Assembly: GCF_041431415.1 (NCBI RefSeq) | Contig: NZ_CP107845.1 | Coordinates: forward strand, 1,054,001 to 1,118,000 | Length of the DNA stretch: 64,000 nucleotides | Direction: 5' to 3' | Source: Streptomyces sp. NBC_00513 | Lineage (GTDB): Bacteria; Actinomycetota; Actinomycetes; Streptomycetales; Streptomycetaceae | Part shown: in pieces, positions 25,884 to 33,820 of the stretch | Layout: every line of letters starts with the position of its first letter | Numbering within the stretch: the stretch's first letter is position 1 | The notes under the pieces: generated by a model | What the model saw: the letters and a program-made list of their open reading frames with translations, nothing else | What the model was told of the DNA's origin: nothing | The model's database searches: none | Program-made: the position numbers and the translations under genes

Positions 25884-26891
25884 TCACCAACGGGCGCCCT
25901 CCGGGGGAAGTTCCGTGGGCGGGGTGCGGGGCGGGACGGGGAGGCAGAGGTGGGTGCGGGCGGCGTGCACGGCGGCGAGTTCCTCGTGGCCGGCGGGGCC
26001 CCAGTCGCTGAGCTCGCGGACCTGTTCGGGCGTGGCCAGGAGGCGGGCGTACGCCGGGTCACGGCTCGGGAGCACGGCCGTGAGGCGGGCCGCGCCGCGG
26101 GCGTGGGCGCCCTGGCCGTCGTACCGGTACCCGATCGGGACCGGCGCCGCGGTGGGTTCGGCCTCCGGGGTCGGCAGGTGGGCCGCGCCGGTCGCCCGGG
26201 CGATCAGCAGCAGGACCCGGCCGTCGGGCGCGAACAGCCAACCGGCCCGGTCGCGCACCGGCAGGCCGGCGGGGACCGGGCCGCGGTGCCAGGTTCCGTG
26301 CTGCGGGATCCGTCGGGTGCGCAGCACGCCGAGCCGGTCCAGCACCGTGGGGTTGGTGGGGCGGCCCGCCTCCAACAGCGCGGGGCCGCCGCCACTGACG
26401 CGGGCCCGCAGGGCGGACAGGGCGCGGCGGGCGTCACCCGCGTCCATCAGGGCGGGCAGGTCGGCCGGTTCGGCGAACTCGATGCCGGTGATCTCCTGGG
26501 CCGGGAGGCGGACGGACCCGATGCGCTCGGGGCTCCAGGTACCGCCGTCGTACACGTGGAGGATCTCGCCGGGGAAGCGCATCTCGGCGGGGAAGCCGGG
26601 GGTGTCGGCGGGGACCCAGTCCACGGCGAGCCCCTGCGGATAGCGGCCCTCGACCCCGAGTTCCTCGCGCATCTCGCGGGCGGCCGCGGCGGCCGGCGAT
26701 TCCCCGGCGTCGACGGCGCCGCCGGGCAGCAGCCGGTCGGGGCGGTAGTCGACGGTCTGGAGGAGGATCCGGCCGTCGGGGTCGGTGACGAGCACGACGG
26801 CCGCGGTCCAGAGCGTGGCGCGCGAGGCCCCGTACTCCGCCGGTGTCATCCAGGTACCCGCGCGCTCGGCGTCATCGGTCAGCTGCGGCAT
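25884..26891 (-). CDS. Nudix hydrolase with degenerate second Nudix-like half
   Basis: The product is 335 aa. The first domain carries a full Nudix box (GGAVDAGESPAAAAAREMREELGV), so it should hydrolyse a nucleoside-diphosphate-linked substrate. The second half (AGWLFAPDGRVLLLIARATG and after) has the Nudix strand pattern but no REUXEEXGU box. CGGAGTTCCA precedes the ATG at 26891, which supports it over the longer frame. It probably heads a short operon with the SRPBCC gene. Confidence 0.82.
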   Translation of the reverse strand: MPQLTDDAERAGTWMTPAEYGASRATLWTAAVVLVTDPDGRILLQTVDYRPDRLLPGGAVDAGESPAAAAAREMREELGVEGRYPQGLAVDWVPADTPGFPAEMRFPGEILHVYDGGTWSPERIGSVRLPAQEITGIEFAEPADLPALMDAGDARRALSALRARVSGGGPALLEAGRPTNPTVLDRLGVLRTRRIPQHGTWHRGPVPAGLPVRDRAGWLFAPDGRVLLLIARATGAAHLPTPEAEPTAAPVPIGYRYDGQGAHARGAARLTAVLPSRDPAYARLLATPEQVRELSDWGPAGHEELAAVHAARTHLCLPVPPRTPPTELPPEGARW

Positions 26892-26989
26892 TGGAACTCC
26901 GTTCACCGTGGGTGGACCCGCCGGTTGTGCAACAGCGGGCGTGGCCCCCGGGTTACGACGCCCCGACACCCCGGCCTGCCGGATGGCTC

Positions 26990-27008
26990 GATTCGGCTTT
27001 ACCGAATC
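26990..27008. promoter_or_regulatory. Palindromic operator GATTCGG-N5-CCGAATC upstream of the VanW gene
   Basis: Perfect 7-bp arms flank CTTTA in the AT-rich 229-bp gap between Nudix and vanW-like genes. A possible -10 (TAGCTT, 27044-27049) with a poor -35 17 nt upstream follows. The same heptamer, in back-to-back orientation, forms the palindrome at 58114-58131. Confidence 0.55.
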
Positions 27009-27120
27009 CATACCTTCTTATTACCTGATTATGTCGATCTTGATAGCTTCCGTCGTGCGGACCGGCCGTGTGAAAGCCGCCGGTCCGACCACTTCACCGG
27101 ATCGAGGAGAACCAGCCGAC

Positions 27121-28863
27121 ATGCGACGCGCTTCCCGTACCGACACCGGAACGGCCGACGGGATGCGGTGGACCGCACCGGTCGTCGCGGGTGTCGCGGG
27201 CGGCGTCGCGGTGCTCGGCTTCGGCGGCCTGTACGTCGCCGGACTCCTCCTGACCGGAAGCGACATCGCCGCGGGCACGAAGGTGCGCGGCGTCGACCTG
27301 GGCGGAATGAGCCGGGCCGAGGCCCGGCGGGCCCTGGACCGTGAACTCGGCCCGGACGCCGCGGCACCGGTCGTCCTGCGCGTCGGGGAACGCTCCGAAC
27401 GCCTCGCCCCGGGCGCCCTCGGCCTCTCCCTGGACACCGCCGCGACCGTCGAGCGCGCCGCGCGCTCCGGCTCGGACCCGCTGACCGCGATCGGACGCCT
27501 CTTCGCCTCGGGCGACCCCGACGTACGGCCGGTGGTCGGCCTCGACGAGAAGACGGCCCGTGCCGCCCTCGACCGGGTGGGCGAGAAGAGCGGGCGCGCG
27601 GCCCGCGAGGGCTCCGTCACCTTCGAGAAGGGCCGGGCCGAGGCGGTCGCCCCGGTCACGGGCATCGCCGTGGACGCCGACCGGTCCCTGGACGCGCTGC
27701 GTGCCGCGTACCCCACGGCCGCCGGCAAGCCCGTGGAACTGCCGGTCCGCACGACCGAACCGCGCGTCGGCCGACAGGAAACGGACCGCGCGCTGAAGGA
27801 GTTCGCGCGACCGGCCGTGTCGGCGCCGGTCACCCTCACCGTCGAAGGCAGGCGCATATCGGTGTCCCCCACCCTGCTGGGCAGGCACCTGACGCTGAAG
27901 GACGACGGCCGGGGCCGACTGGCCCCCCGCCTGGACGCGAAGGCACTGCTCGCCGCTCCCGCCCTCGGCGGACCCCTGCGGCAGGCCACCCGGGGCCCCG
28001 TCGAGGCGAAACTCCGGGTGGACGACGGCCGGGTCACCGTCGTCGAGGACGGGAAGCCGGGCCAACAGGTCACCGAGGCCACGCTGGGCAAGGCCGTGTT
28101 GCCGCTGCTGACCGGAGCCGGGGCCGCCGCCCGCACCGGAGAGGTCGCCACCGAGTCGGTCCGGCCGCGGCTCACGCGGGAGTCGGTGCGCGAACTCGGC
28201 ATCACGGAGCAGGTGTCCACCTTCACCGTCCCGTTCGAGCGGGCCCCGTACCGGACCACGAACATAGGCCGGGCCGCCGAGCTGATCAACGGTTCGGTGG
28301 TGCTGCCCGACGAGACGTGGAGCTTCAACCGGCGGGTCGGCGAGCGGACGAAGGAGAACGGCTTCGTCGACGGCCTCATGATCAACAATGGTGTGTACGA
28401 GAAGGCCGCGGGCGGCGGGGTCTCGGCCGTGGCCACCACCGTCTTCAACGCGATGTTCTTCGCGGGCGTCAAACCCCTCGAATACGGGGCGCACGCCTTC
28501 TACATCGAGCGCTACCCCGAGGGCCGCGAGGCCACGGTCGCCTGGGGCAGCCTGGACCTGCGCTTCGCCAACGACACGGGCCGGGCCCTGTACATCCAGG
28601 CGACGGCCACCGACACCTCGGTCACCGTCACCTTCCTCGGCACCGGGAAGTACGACGAGGTCAAGGCGGTCAAGGGCCCGCGCACCAACGTCAAGGCGCC
28701 GGCCGCCCGCACCGGCAGCGGCCCCAAGTGCGAGACCCAGACCCCGCTGGAGGGCTTCGACGTGGCCGTCGACCGGATCTTCGTGAAGGGCGGCCAGGAG
28801 GTCAGGCGCGAGACGATGAAGACCCGCTACACGCCGCGCGACGCCGTCACCTGCGGGGCCTGA
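27121..28863 (+). CDS. VanW-family cell-envelope protein
   Basis: The product is 580 aa. An N-terminal membrane anchor (WTAPVVAGVAGGVAVLGFGGL) is followed by repeated extracytoplasmic PG_binding_4-like units, e.g. GTKVRGVDLGGMSRAEARRAL. The VanW domain lies at about 360-520 (ETWSFNRRVGERTKENGF, GGGVSAVATTVFNAMFFAG). Many VanW proteins have CQVSTT where this has SAVATT. The family is associated with peptidoglycan and glycopeptide response, but its biochemical role is unproven. GAGGAGAACCAGCCGAC precedes the ATG. A proline-rich lipoprotein gene follows 86 bp later. Confidence 0.9.
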   Translation: MRRASRTDTGTADGMRWTAPVVAGVAGGVAVLGFGGLYVAGLLLTGSDIAAGTKVRGVDLGGMSRAEARRALDRELGPDAAAPVVLRVGERSERLAPGALGLSLDTAATVERAARSGSDPLTAIGRLFASGDPDVRPVVGLDEKTARAALDRVGEKSGRAAREGSVTFEKGRAEAVAPVTGIAVDADRSLDALRAAYPTAAGKPVELPVRTTEPRVGRQETDRALKEFARPAVSAPVTLTVEGRRISVSPTLLGRHLTLKDDGRGRLAPRLDAKALLAAPALGGPLRQATRGPVEAKLRVDDGRVTVVEDGKPGQQVTEATLGKAVLPLLTGAGAAARTGEVATESVRPRLTRESVRELGITEQVSTFTVPFERAPYRTTNIGRAAELINGSVVLPDETWSFNRRVGERTKENGFVDGLMINNGVYEKAAGGGVSAVATTVFNAMFFAGVKPLEYGAHAFYIERYPEGREATVAWGSLDLRFANDTGRALYIQATATDTSVTVTFLGTGKYDEVKAVKGPRTNVKAPAARTGSGPKCETQTPLEGFDVAVDRIFVKGGQEVRRETMKTRYTPRDAVTCGA

Positions 28864-28949
28864 GCGACCTCCGCCGGTCCGCGCGGCTCGCTCACCCGTC
28901 CGTGTGACGTCGGGCGCGGGACGGGGCACGGGTACGGCAGGGTGGGCGG

Positions 28950-29456
28950 ATGCAGCCGCGCCGGATTCCGCCCGTGCCCCTGGCCCTCGTCGTACTCGCG
29001 CTCGCATTGACCGCCGGGTGCGTGACGGTACGGCCGGCGGACACCACCGGGACGACGCCCCCGCCCGTGTCCGCCGCGACCCCCGCTCCCCCGCAACAGG
29101 TCGTGGAGGCATGGCCGTTGCGGATCCTCCCCGCTCCTTCCGAGCCGGCCCCGCCCGCCACGGCGGCACCGGACACCGCCCCTGCGCCGCGGCCGGCCGG
29201 CCCCGGGCGGGCCGCGCCGCCGCGCACGGCCCCCGGGCCGGCGGCCCCGGCGCGACGCACGGGGCGGGTACCGCGGCACGCCGCGCCCGTCGCGCCGGCC
29301 CGCCCGGCGCACCGCGCGCCCGCCGCCAAGCCCCGCGGGCGGGAGTCCGTACGGCCCGGAGCCCGGCCGGCGCCGAGGCGCTCGTACGACATGGCGCCGC
29401 TGTGCGCGGCGGCCAAGGGGACGGTGTCGCCGTCCATCGTGGCCCTGTGCCGCTGA
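28950..29456 (+). CDS. Proline-rich lipoprotein with C-terminal LCAAAxGTVxPSIVxLC motif (copy 1)
   Basis: The product is 168 aa. The signal peptide ends in the lipobox LTAGC at residue 24. About 120 residues of Pro/Ala/Arg low-complexity linker follow, then a short C-terminal motif, LCAAAKGTVSPSIVALC. The two Cys probably form a disulfide. Only the two ends look constrained. It is downstream of the VanW gene in the same direction. A paralogue lies at 58235, also beside a wall-associated gene. Confidence 0.7.
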   Translation: MQPRRIPPVPLALVVLALALTAGCVTVRPADTTGTTPPPVSAATPAPPQQVVEAWPLRILPAPSEPAPPATAAPDTAPAPRPAGPGRAAPPRTAPGPAAPARRTGRVPRHAAPVAPARPAHRAPAAKPRGRESVRPGARPAPRRSYDMAPLCAAAKGTVSPSIVALCR

Positions 29457-29536
29457 TGACAGTGCGGGCGCATAGCCTCGTGACGACGTCGTCGGGCAGC
29501 GGGGCCGGCGGGTGGACGACACGGGGAGTGTGGGGC

Positions 29537-31021
29537 ATGACCGACTCGGCAGCGGTGGTCGGCGCGTTGCGGGAACTGGCGCGGGAGCGGGCGGGCGAGG
29601 TGGAGGTCCTCGACGGGTTCACCGACTCCGAGATGGACGCCTGGCGGGTCGAGGTGCCCGAGGCGCTGCGAGCCGTGCTGCGGGAGATCGGCGGGGTGCG
29701 GACCGGGGAGAGCGAGTTCGTCTTCGGGCCGCGCGGCCGCCAGGTGTTCACCGACGGCCACTGGACCCTGGGAGACCTGGACTACGGAGAGGGCTCGCTG
29801 ATCGTGGGGGCCGGGACCGGCGACTGGGGTCCGGTGGTGGCGGTGTTCCCGCACCGGGCCGACGACCCGGAGGTCACCGTCGAGGCCCCGGAGTTCGTAC
29901 GGTGGCTGACCGGCTTCGCCGAGCGGCTCGCGGAGGGCGCCGAGCGACCCGTACCCGGGACGTTCGTGAAGGCCGTCCCCAGCGTCGCGGTGGCGGAGGG
30001 CCCGGACTCCGAACTCGCCGCCCTGGTCGGTGGCGGGGACCCGCTCACCGACCTCGTCGACCTGCGGGCCCTGCCCGCGTACCCCTGCGGGGTGGGCTGG
30101 GAACCGTACTTCTCCACCCTCCACGGCACCGCCGACACCAGCGGCAGCGACGTGCGGTTCCGGCTGGTGGGCGACGGCCGGGCGCTCCTCCTGCACAGTG
30201 TGGTGAGCGGGGACTTCCTGGGCCGTCCGGTGCGCCGGCACGCGTCGCCCGAGGACGCCCCGCACCGCGCGGTCGCGGAACTGCGCGCCCTGGCGGCGGA
30301 GTTCCCCTCGTACGTCGTACTCGAAGCGGGGAGCGCGGACTCCGTCATGGACGGCTGGCCGGTACCCGTCCCCGAGGACGTCCGGGTGGTGCTCCGCGAG
30401 TTCGGCTCGGTGACCGTCACGGGCCTGCCCACGCTGTGGCTGCGGCCGGGCGGCGACGCCCTCGGCGTGGATCCCGAACTGCACCGGATGCTGGGCGGCG
30501 ACGGAACGTACTGGCCGCTGGCCGGCGTGCGGTACGGGCGGGGCGGCGCCCTCGTCCAGATCCGGATCGACCCCGAGGCCGGGCAGTGGGGGTACGCGGT
30601 CTCCGTGCCCGCCGACCCGGCCGCGCTCCGGAGATACCCCGAGGTGAAACTCCTCGCGGAGTCTCCCGCCGACCTGCTGCTGGACCTCGTCCGGCGGGTG
30701 CGCCGGGCCGCCGGCGGGCCTGACTTCGCGGCGCGGATCGCCGGCGTGACGCAGTGGCTGTTCCCCAACACCGGCGAACCGTGGCCGCGTCCGACCCCGG
30801 TCTCGGAGTGGGCGGGCTCGACGGATCCGCTGCTCGCGGCGGCCGTGGCGGAGCTGCCGGACGGGGCGTACGCCGCCGACCTGCGGGAGGTCCCGCTGCC
30901 GAGCGACCTGTGCTTCCACCGGGCCCGCGAGTGGCCGTACTCGGCGAGGCTGGACCGGCTGCACTTCCCGGCGGGCGGACGGCTGGCCGCGGCGGTACCG
31001 GTCCAGGCGGTCTCGGGCTGA
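29537..31021 (+). CDS. Tandem SUKH (SMI1/KNR4-like) protein
   Basis: The product is 494 aa. Two SUKH-type units are visible. The first, at about 35-130, has MDAWRVEVPEALRAVLREIG followed by FTDGHWTLGDLDYGEGSLIVG. The second, at about 265-390, has VMDGWPVPVPEDVRVVLREFG and YWPLAGVRYGRGGALVQI. SUKH proteins include immunity proteins of polymorphic toxin systems, and also a large set of orphan members in Streptomyces. No toxin gene is adjacent. ACGGGGAGTGTGGGGC precedes the ATG. A hairpin follows at 31146. Confidence 0.75.
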   Translation: MTDSAAVVGALRELARERAGEVEVLDGFTDSEMDAWRVEVPEALRAVLREIGGVRTGESEFVFGPRGRQVFTDGHWTLGDLDYGEGSLIVGAGTGDWGPVVAVFPHRADDPEVTVEAPEFVRWLTGFAERLAEGAERPVPGTFVKAVPSVAVAEGPDSELAALVGGGDPLTDLVDLRALPAYPCGVGWEPYFSTLHGTADTSGSDVRFRLVGDGRALLLHSVVSGDFLGRPVRRHASPEDAPHRAVAELRALAAEFPSYVVLEAGSADSVMDGWPVPVPEDVRVVLREFGSVTVTGLPTLWLRPGGDALGVDPELHRMLGGDGTYWPLAGVRYGRGGALVQIRIDPEAGQWGYAVSVPADPAALRRYPEVKLLAESPADLLLDLVRRVRRAAGGPDFAARIAGVTQWLFPNTGEPWPRPTPVSEWAGSTDPLLAAAVAELPDGAYAADLREVPLPSDLCFHRAREWPYSARLDRLHFPAGGRLAAAVPVQAVSG

Positions 31022-31145
31022 CCCGGCGCCGTTCGGTGGGGCCGGGGGTCGCCCGCGCGGGAGTCGACGGGCCGGGAGTCGGCGGGGCGCGGTTCGGCGG
31101 GGCCGTCGCGTCACCCCGTCGGCGGCGCGTCATCCGACTGGCTCC

Positions 31146-31162
31146 GGCCCGGCTTCCGGGCC
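31146..31162. terminator. Hairpin after the SUKH gene
   Basis: GGCCCGG-CTT-CCGGGCC forms a short perfect stem before the oxidoreductase gene. The 124 bp before it is GC-rich low-complexity DNA. Confidence 0.5.
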
Positions 31163-31230
31163 GGGCCTGACGGGTTCGGTTTCATGGGCGGGGCGGGCCC
31201 GCACGGGGCCCCTGAACCCAGGGAGCGGGC

Positions 31231-31887
31231 ATGGCCAGGATCGCCCTGTTCGGCGCGACCGGCACCATCGGCGGTCGGGTGCTGCACGAGGCACTCGGCC
31301 GCGGTCACCAGGTCACCGCGGTGGTACGGGACCCGGAGCGGCTCCCCGACCCGGACGGTGCGGCGGTGACGCGCGGCGACGTCCTCGACCCGTCGTCGGT
31401 GGCCGAGGCCGCCGAGGGGCACGACGTGGTGGTGAGTGCCTTCGGACCGGGTCCGGGGGACGCGGGCGCCATCGTGACCGCCGCGAGGTCCCTGATCGGC
31501 GGCGTGCAGACACTGGGCACCGACGAGACGTCCAGGCCCCGGCTGGTCACGGTCGGCGGGGCGGGCTCGCTGCGCACCGCCGGCGGTCGGCAGGTCTGGG
31601 ACCAGGAGGACGTCCCGGAGCCGGTCCTGGCGGTCATGCGCGCCCATGGCGAAGCCCTCGACTTCCTGCTCACCGTGCCGGTGGAGGAGGTCCACTGGAC
31701 CAGCCTCAGCCCGGCCGCGCTGATCGCGCCGGGCGAACGCACGGGGACGTACCGGCTCGGACTCGACGACCTGATCGTGGACGCCGAGGGGCTGAGCCGG
31801 ATCTCCACGGAGGACTACGCCGTCGCCCTGGTGGACGAGGTCGAGCGGGACGCGCACGCGGGGCGCCGGTTCACGGTCGGGTACTGA
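31231..31887 (+). CDS. NAD(P)H-binding oxidoreductase (NmrA-like atypical SDR)
   Basis: The product is 218 aa. The Rossmann motif is GATGTIGGRVLHEALGRGH at the N-terminus, then TAVVRDP, LVTVGGAGSL and a C-terminal ISTEDYAVALVDEVE. Length and motifs match the YwnB/NmrA-like atypical SDR group (NAD-dependent epimerase-like), which binds NAD(P) and often senses redox state. GGGAGCGGGC precedes the ATG. It is convergent with the WYL regulator at 31944. Confidence 0.9.
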   Translation: MARIALFGATGTIGGRVLHEALGRGHQVTAVVRDPERLPDPDGAAVTRGDVLDPSSVAEAAEGHDVVVSAFGPGPGDAGAIVTAARSLIGGVQTLGTDETSRPRLVTVGGAGSLRTAGGRQVWDQEDVPEPVLAVMRAHGEALDFLLTVPVEEVHWTSLSPAALIAPGERTGTYRLGLDDLIVDAEGLSRISTEDYAVALVDEVERDAHAGRRFTVGY

Positions 31888-31943
31888 GCGCGGGCCCCGG
31901 TCGCGGTCGGCTCGCCGGGCGCGGGTGGCGGTGCGCGGCCCGG

Positions 31944-32963
31944 TCAGTCGACGCGGCGCCCGGGGGGCCTGTCGTCCTCGGGGTCGGCCTCGGCGCCGTC
32001 GGCTCCCGGGGGCCGTGCGTCGTCGGCGTACAGCGCGGTGAGTTCGGCGCCGGTCCGGGCGAGCGTCCGCCGCACCTCGGGCGGTTCCAGCACCTCCACG
32101 CGGCCGCCGAGCCCGGCCAGGCTCGCGGCGATGGCCCGGGGCGCCGGACCGTCGACCCACACCTCGGTCCAGCCGTCGGGCAGCGGCTCGCCGACCCGCA
32201 GTCGGCCGCCGAGCAGTCGGCCGAGGAGGGGCAGGACGGACGGTTCGACGCGGGCCCGGGCCGTGGCCGCGTACATCCCGCCCTCGATCGTCTCGGCGAG
32301 CGCGCGCCACGCCGTGGCCAGGTCGAAGTCGGGCGGCCGGACGACCGGCTCGCCCGTCGGCTCGACGGAGACGATCCGGCTCAGCCGGAAGGTGCGCAGG
32401 CCCCGCTCCGTGCCGGCCACCAGGTACTCCGCTCCCGCCTTGGAGACGAGCCCGAGCGGCTCGACCTCGCGGACCCCCGCCGGTTTGCCGACTCCCTCGT
32501 ATCCGAGGCGGACCCTGATCCCGTCCACGACGGCGGCCTGGAGCGCGGTGCGGTGCGTGGTGTCCGTCGTGGCGGGGTTGCGGGACCAGTCGGTGGTGTC
32601 CGTGACGCCGGCACGCGAGGCGGCCTCCGCGTCCGCGCGCAGCGTGGCGGGCAGGGCCCGTACCAACTTGCGGAGCATGGTGCGGAGTTCGGGTGTGACG
32701 GCGAGGGGGCCGGTGGCGAGGAAGAGCGCCCGGGTCTCGTCGGCGGTGAGTCCGGTGAGGTTGGTGCGGGCCCCTCCCACCAGCGACCAGCCGCCGCCGC
32801 GGCCGCGCTGGGAGTAGACGGGCACGCCGGACGCGGCCAGCGCCTCCAGGTCACGACGGGCGGTGCGCTCGGAGGTCTCCAACTCCGCTGCCACCTCGGA
32901 GACGGTGACGCGACCACGCTCTTGGAGGAACAGCAGGATCGCCACCAGACGGTCAGCCTTCAT
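31944..32963 (-). CDS. WYL-domain (YafY-type) transcriptional regulator
   Basis: The product is 339 aa. The N-terminal winged helix (VSEVAAELETSERTARRDLEALAASGVPVYS) is followed by a WYL domain at about 135-215 (EPLGLVSKAGAEYLVAGTERGLRTFRLSRI) and the WCX C-terminal extension. The start MKADRLVAILLFLQ is conserved in the group. No Shine-Dalgarno is obvious and the transcript may be leaderless. It is divergent from the isomerase-fold gene at 33026 with the palindrome 32987-33001 between, so it probably represses that gene and itself. Confidence 0.92.
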   Translation of the reverse strand: MKADRLVAILLFLQERGRVTVSEVAAELETSERTARRDLEALAASGVPVYSQRGRGGGWSLVGGARTNLTGLTADETRALFLATGPLAVTPELRTMLRKLVRALPATLRADAEAASRAGVTDTTDWSRNPATTDTTHRTALQAAVVDGIRVRLGYEGVGKPAGVREVEPLGLVSKAGAEYLVAGTERGLRTFRLSRIVSVEPTGEPVVRPPDFDLATAWRALAETIEGGMYAATARARVEPSVLPLLGRLLGGRLRVGEPLPDGWTEVWVDGPAPRAIAASLAGLGGRVEVLEPPEVRRTLARTGAELTALYADDARPPGADGAEADPEDDRPPGRRVD

Positions 32964-32986
32964 GGGTTCATTGTGCTCGAAAAACA

Positions 32987-33001
32987 GGCCACAAGGTGGC
33001 C
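32987..33001. promoter_or_regulatory. Probable WYL-regulator operator GGCCAC-AAG-GTGGCC
   Basis: This is an exact 6-bp inverted repeat with a 3-bp spacer, centred in the 62-bp gap between divergent regulator and target. Confidence 0.55.
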
Positions 33002-33025
33002 ACTTTGATGACCAGGATGGCGTGC

Positions 33026-33661
33026 ATGACCACAGACACCACGTCGTTCGAGCAGTCCCCTTCCACCAAGGCCGCCACGCCGGCAGCCGATGCCCTCGAC
33101 CCGCGCGACGACCTCGCGACGGCCATCGCACTCGCCGGCCGCACCCTCGCCGCCGTCCGCCCCGACCAGTACGACGCCCCGACCCCGTGCGAGGACTTCG
33201 ACGTCCGGCGGCTGTCGAGCCACCTCGTCGCCGTCGTGCGCCGGATCGCGGTGATCGGGCGCGGCGAGGACCCCTTCAGCGTGCCGTCCTTCGCCGACGA
33301 ACTGGCCGACGGGGCGTGGGCCGGCGCCTGGGAGTCCGCCGCTCGCGAGGTCGCCGACGTGTGGGCCGACCCGGGGATCCTGGGGCGCGAACTCCGGCTT
33401 CCCGTGGGCCGGTTGCCGGGGGCGGCCGGTGCGCTCATGTACAGCCACGAGCTGACCGTGCACACCTGGGACCTGGCGCGCGCGACCGGGCAGCGGCCGG
33501 TGTGGGACGAGTCCCTGGTGGAACGCGCGCTGACCCTCGTGCGGCGGGTCCTGCCGGCCGAGGCGCGCGGCGGGCCGATCCCCTTCGGTCCGGTCACGGA
33601 CGTGGCCGCCGACGCTCCCGCCATCGACCGGCTCGTGGCGTGGGCGGGCCGCCGCCCCTGA
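33026..33661 (+). CDS. Maleylpyruvate-isomerase/mycothiol-dependent fold metal-binding protein (TIGR03086-like)
   Basis: The product is 211 aa. The N-terminal motif PTPCEDFDVRRLSSHLVAV and the later LMYSHELTVHTWDLARATG supply the His/Glu/Asp metal ligands of the DinB-like four-helix bundle. Family members bind Zn or Ni and use mycothiol, the actinobacterial thiol, in isomerisation or detoxification. ATG 33026 follows AGGATGGCGTGC; an in-frame ATG at 32996 overlaps the operator and is less likely. It is probably controlled by the divergent WYL regulator. Confidence 0.85.
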   Translation: MTTDTTSFEQSPSTKAATPAADALDPRDDLATAIALAGRTLAAVRPDQYDAPTPCEDFDVRRLSSHLVAVVRRIAVIGRGEDPFSVPSFADELADGAWAGAWESAAREVADVWADPGILGRELRLPVGRLPGAAGALMYSHELTVHTWDLARATGQRPVWDESLVERALTLVRRVLPAEARGGPIPFGPVTDVAADAPAIDRLVAWAGRRP

Positions 33662-33820
33662 ACGGGCGGCCCCGGAGCACCGGAGACGGGCCGCGGCGCG
33701 GGGCGTCCAGCGCCCCGCACATGCGGTCGGGGCCGCGTTCACCTGGGGAAATCGGGTGGATCCGGCCACCTCCGGCTCTCTAGAGTGACGGGGCACCACG
33801 TCGTCGAGCAGGAGCGGACC

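Noticed and set aside
27094..29751. 885-codon antisense open frame opposite the VanW gene
   Set aside because: Composition is Arg/Ala/Gly-rich without domains, and the opposite strand encodes a recognisable VanW protein and lipoprotein.
33662..33820. RtcR-like sigma-54 control of the RNA-repair operon
   Set aside because: No GG-N10-GC sigma-54 promoter and no RtcR gene are seen. Only a possible TAGAGT -10 is present, and sigma-54 is not expected in Streptomyces.
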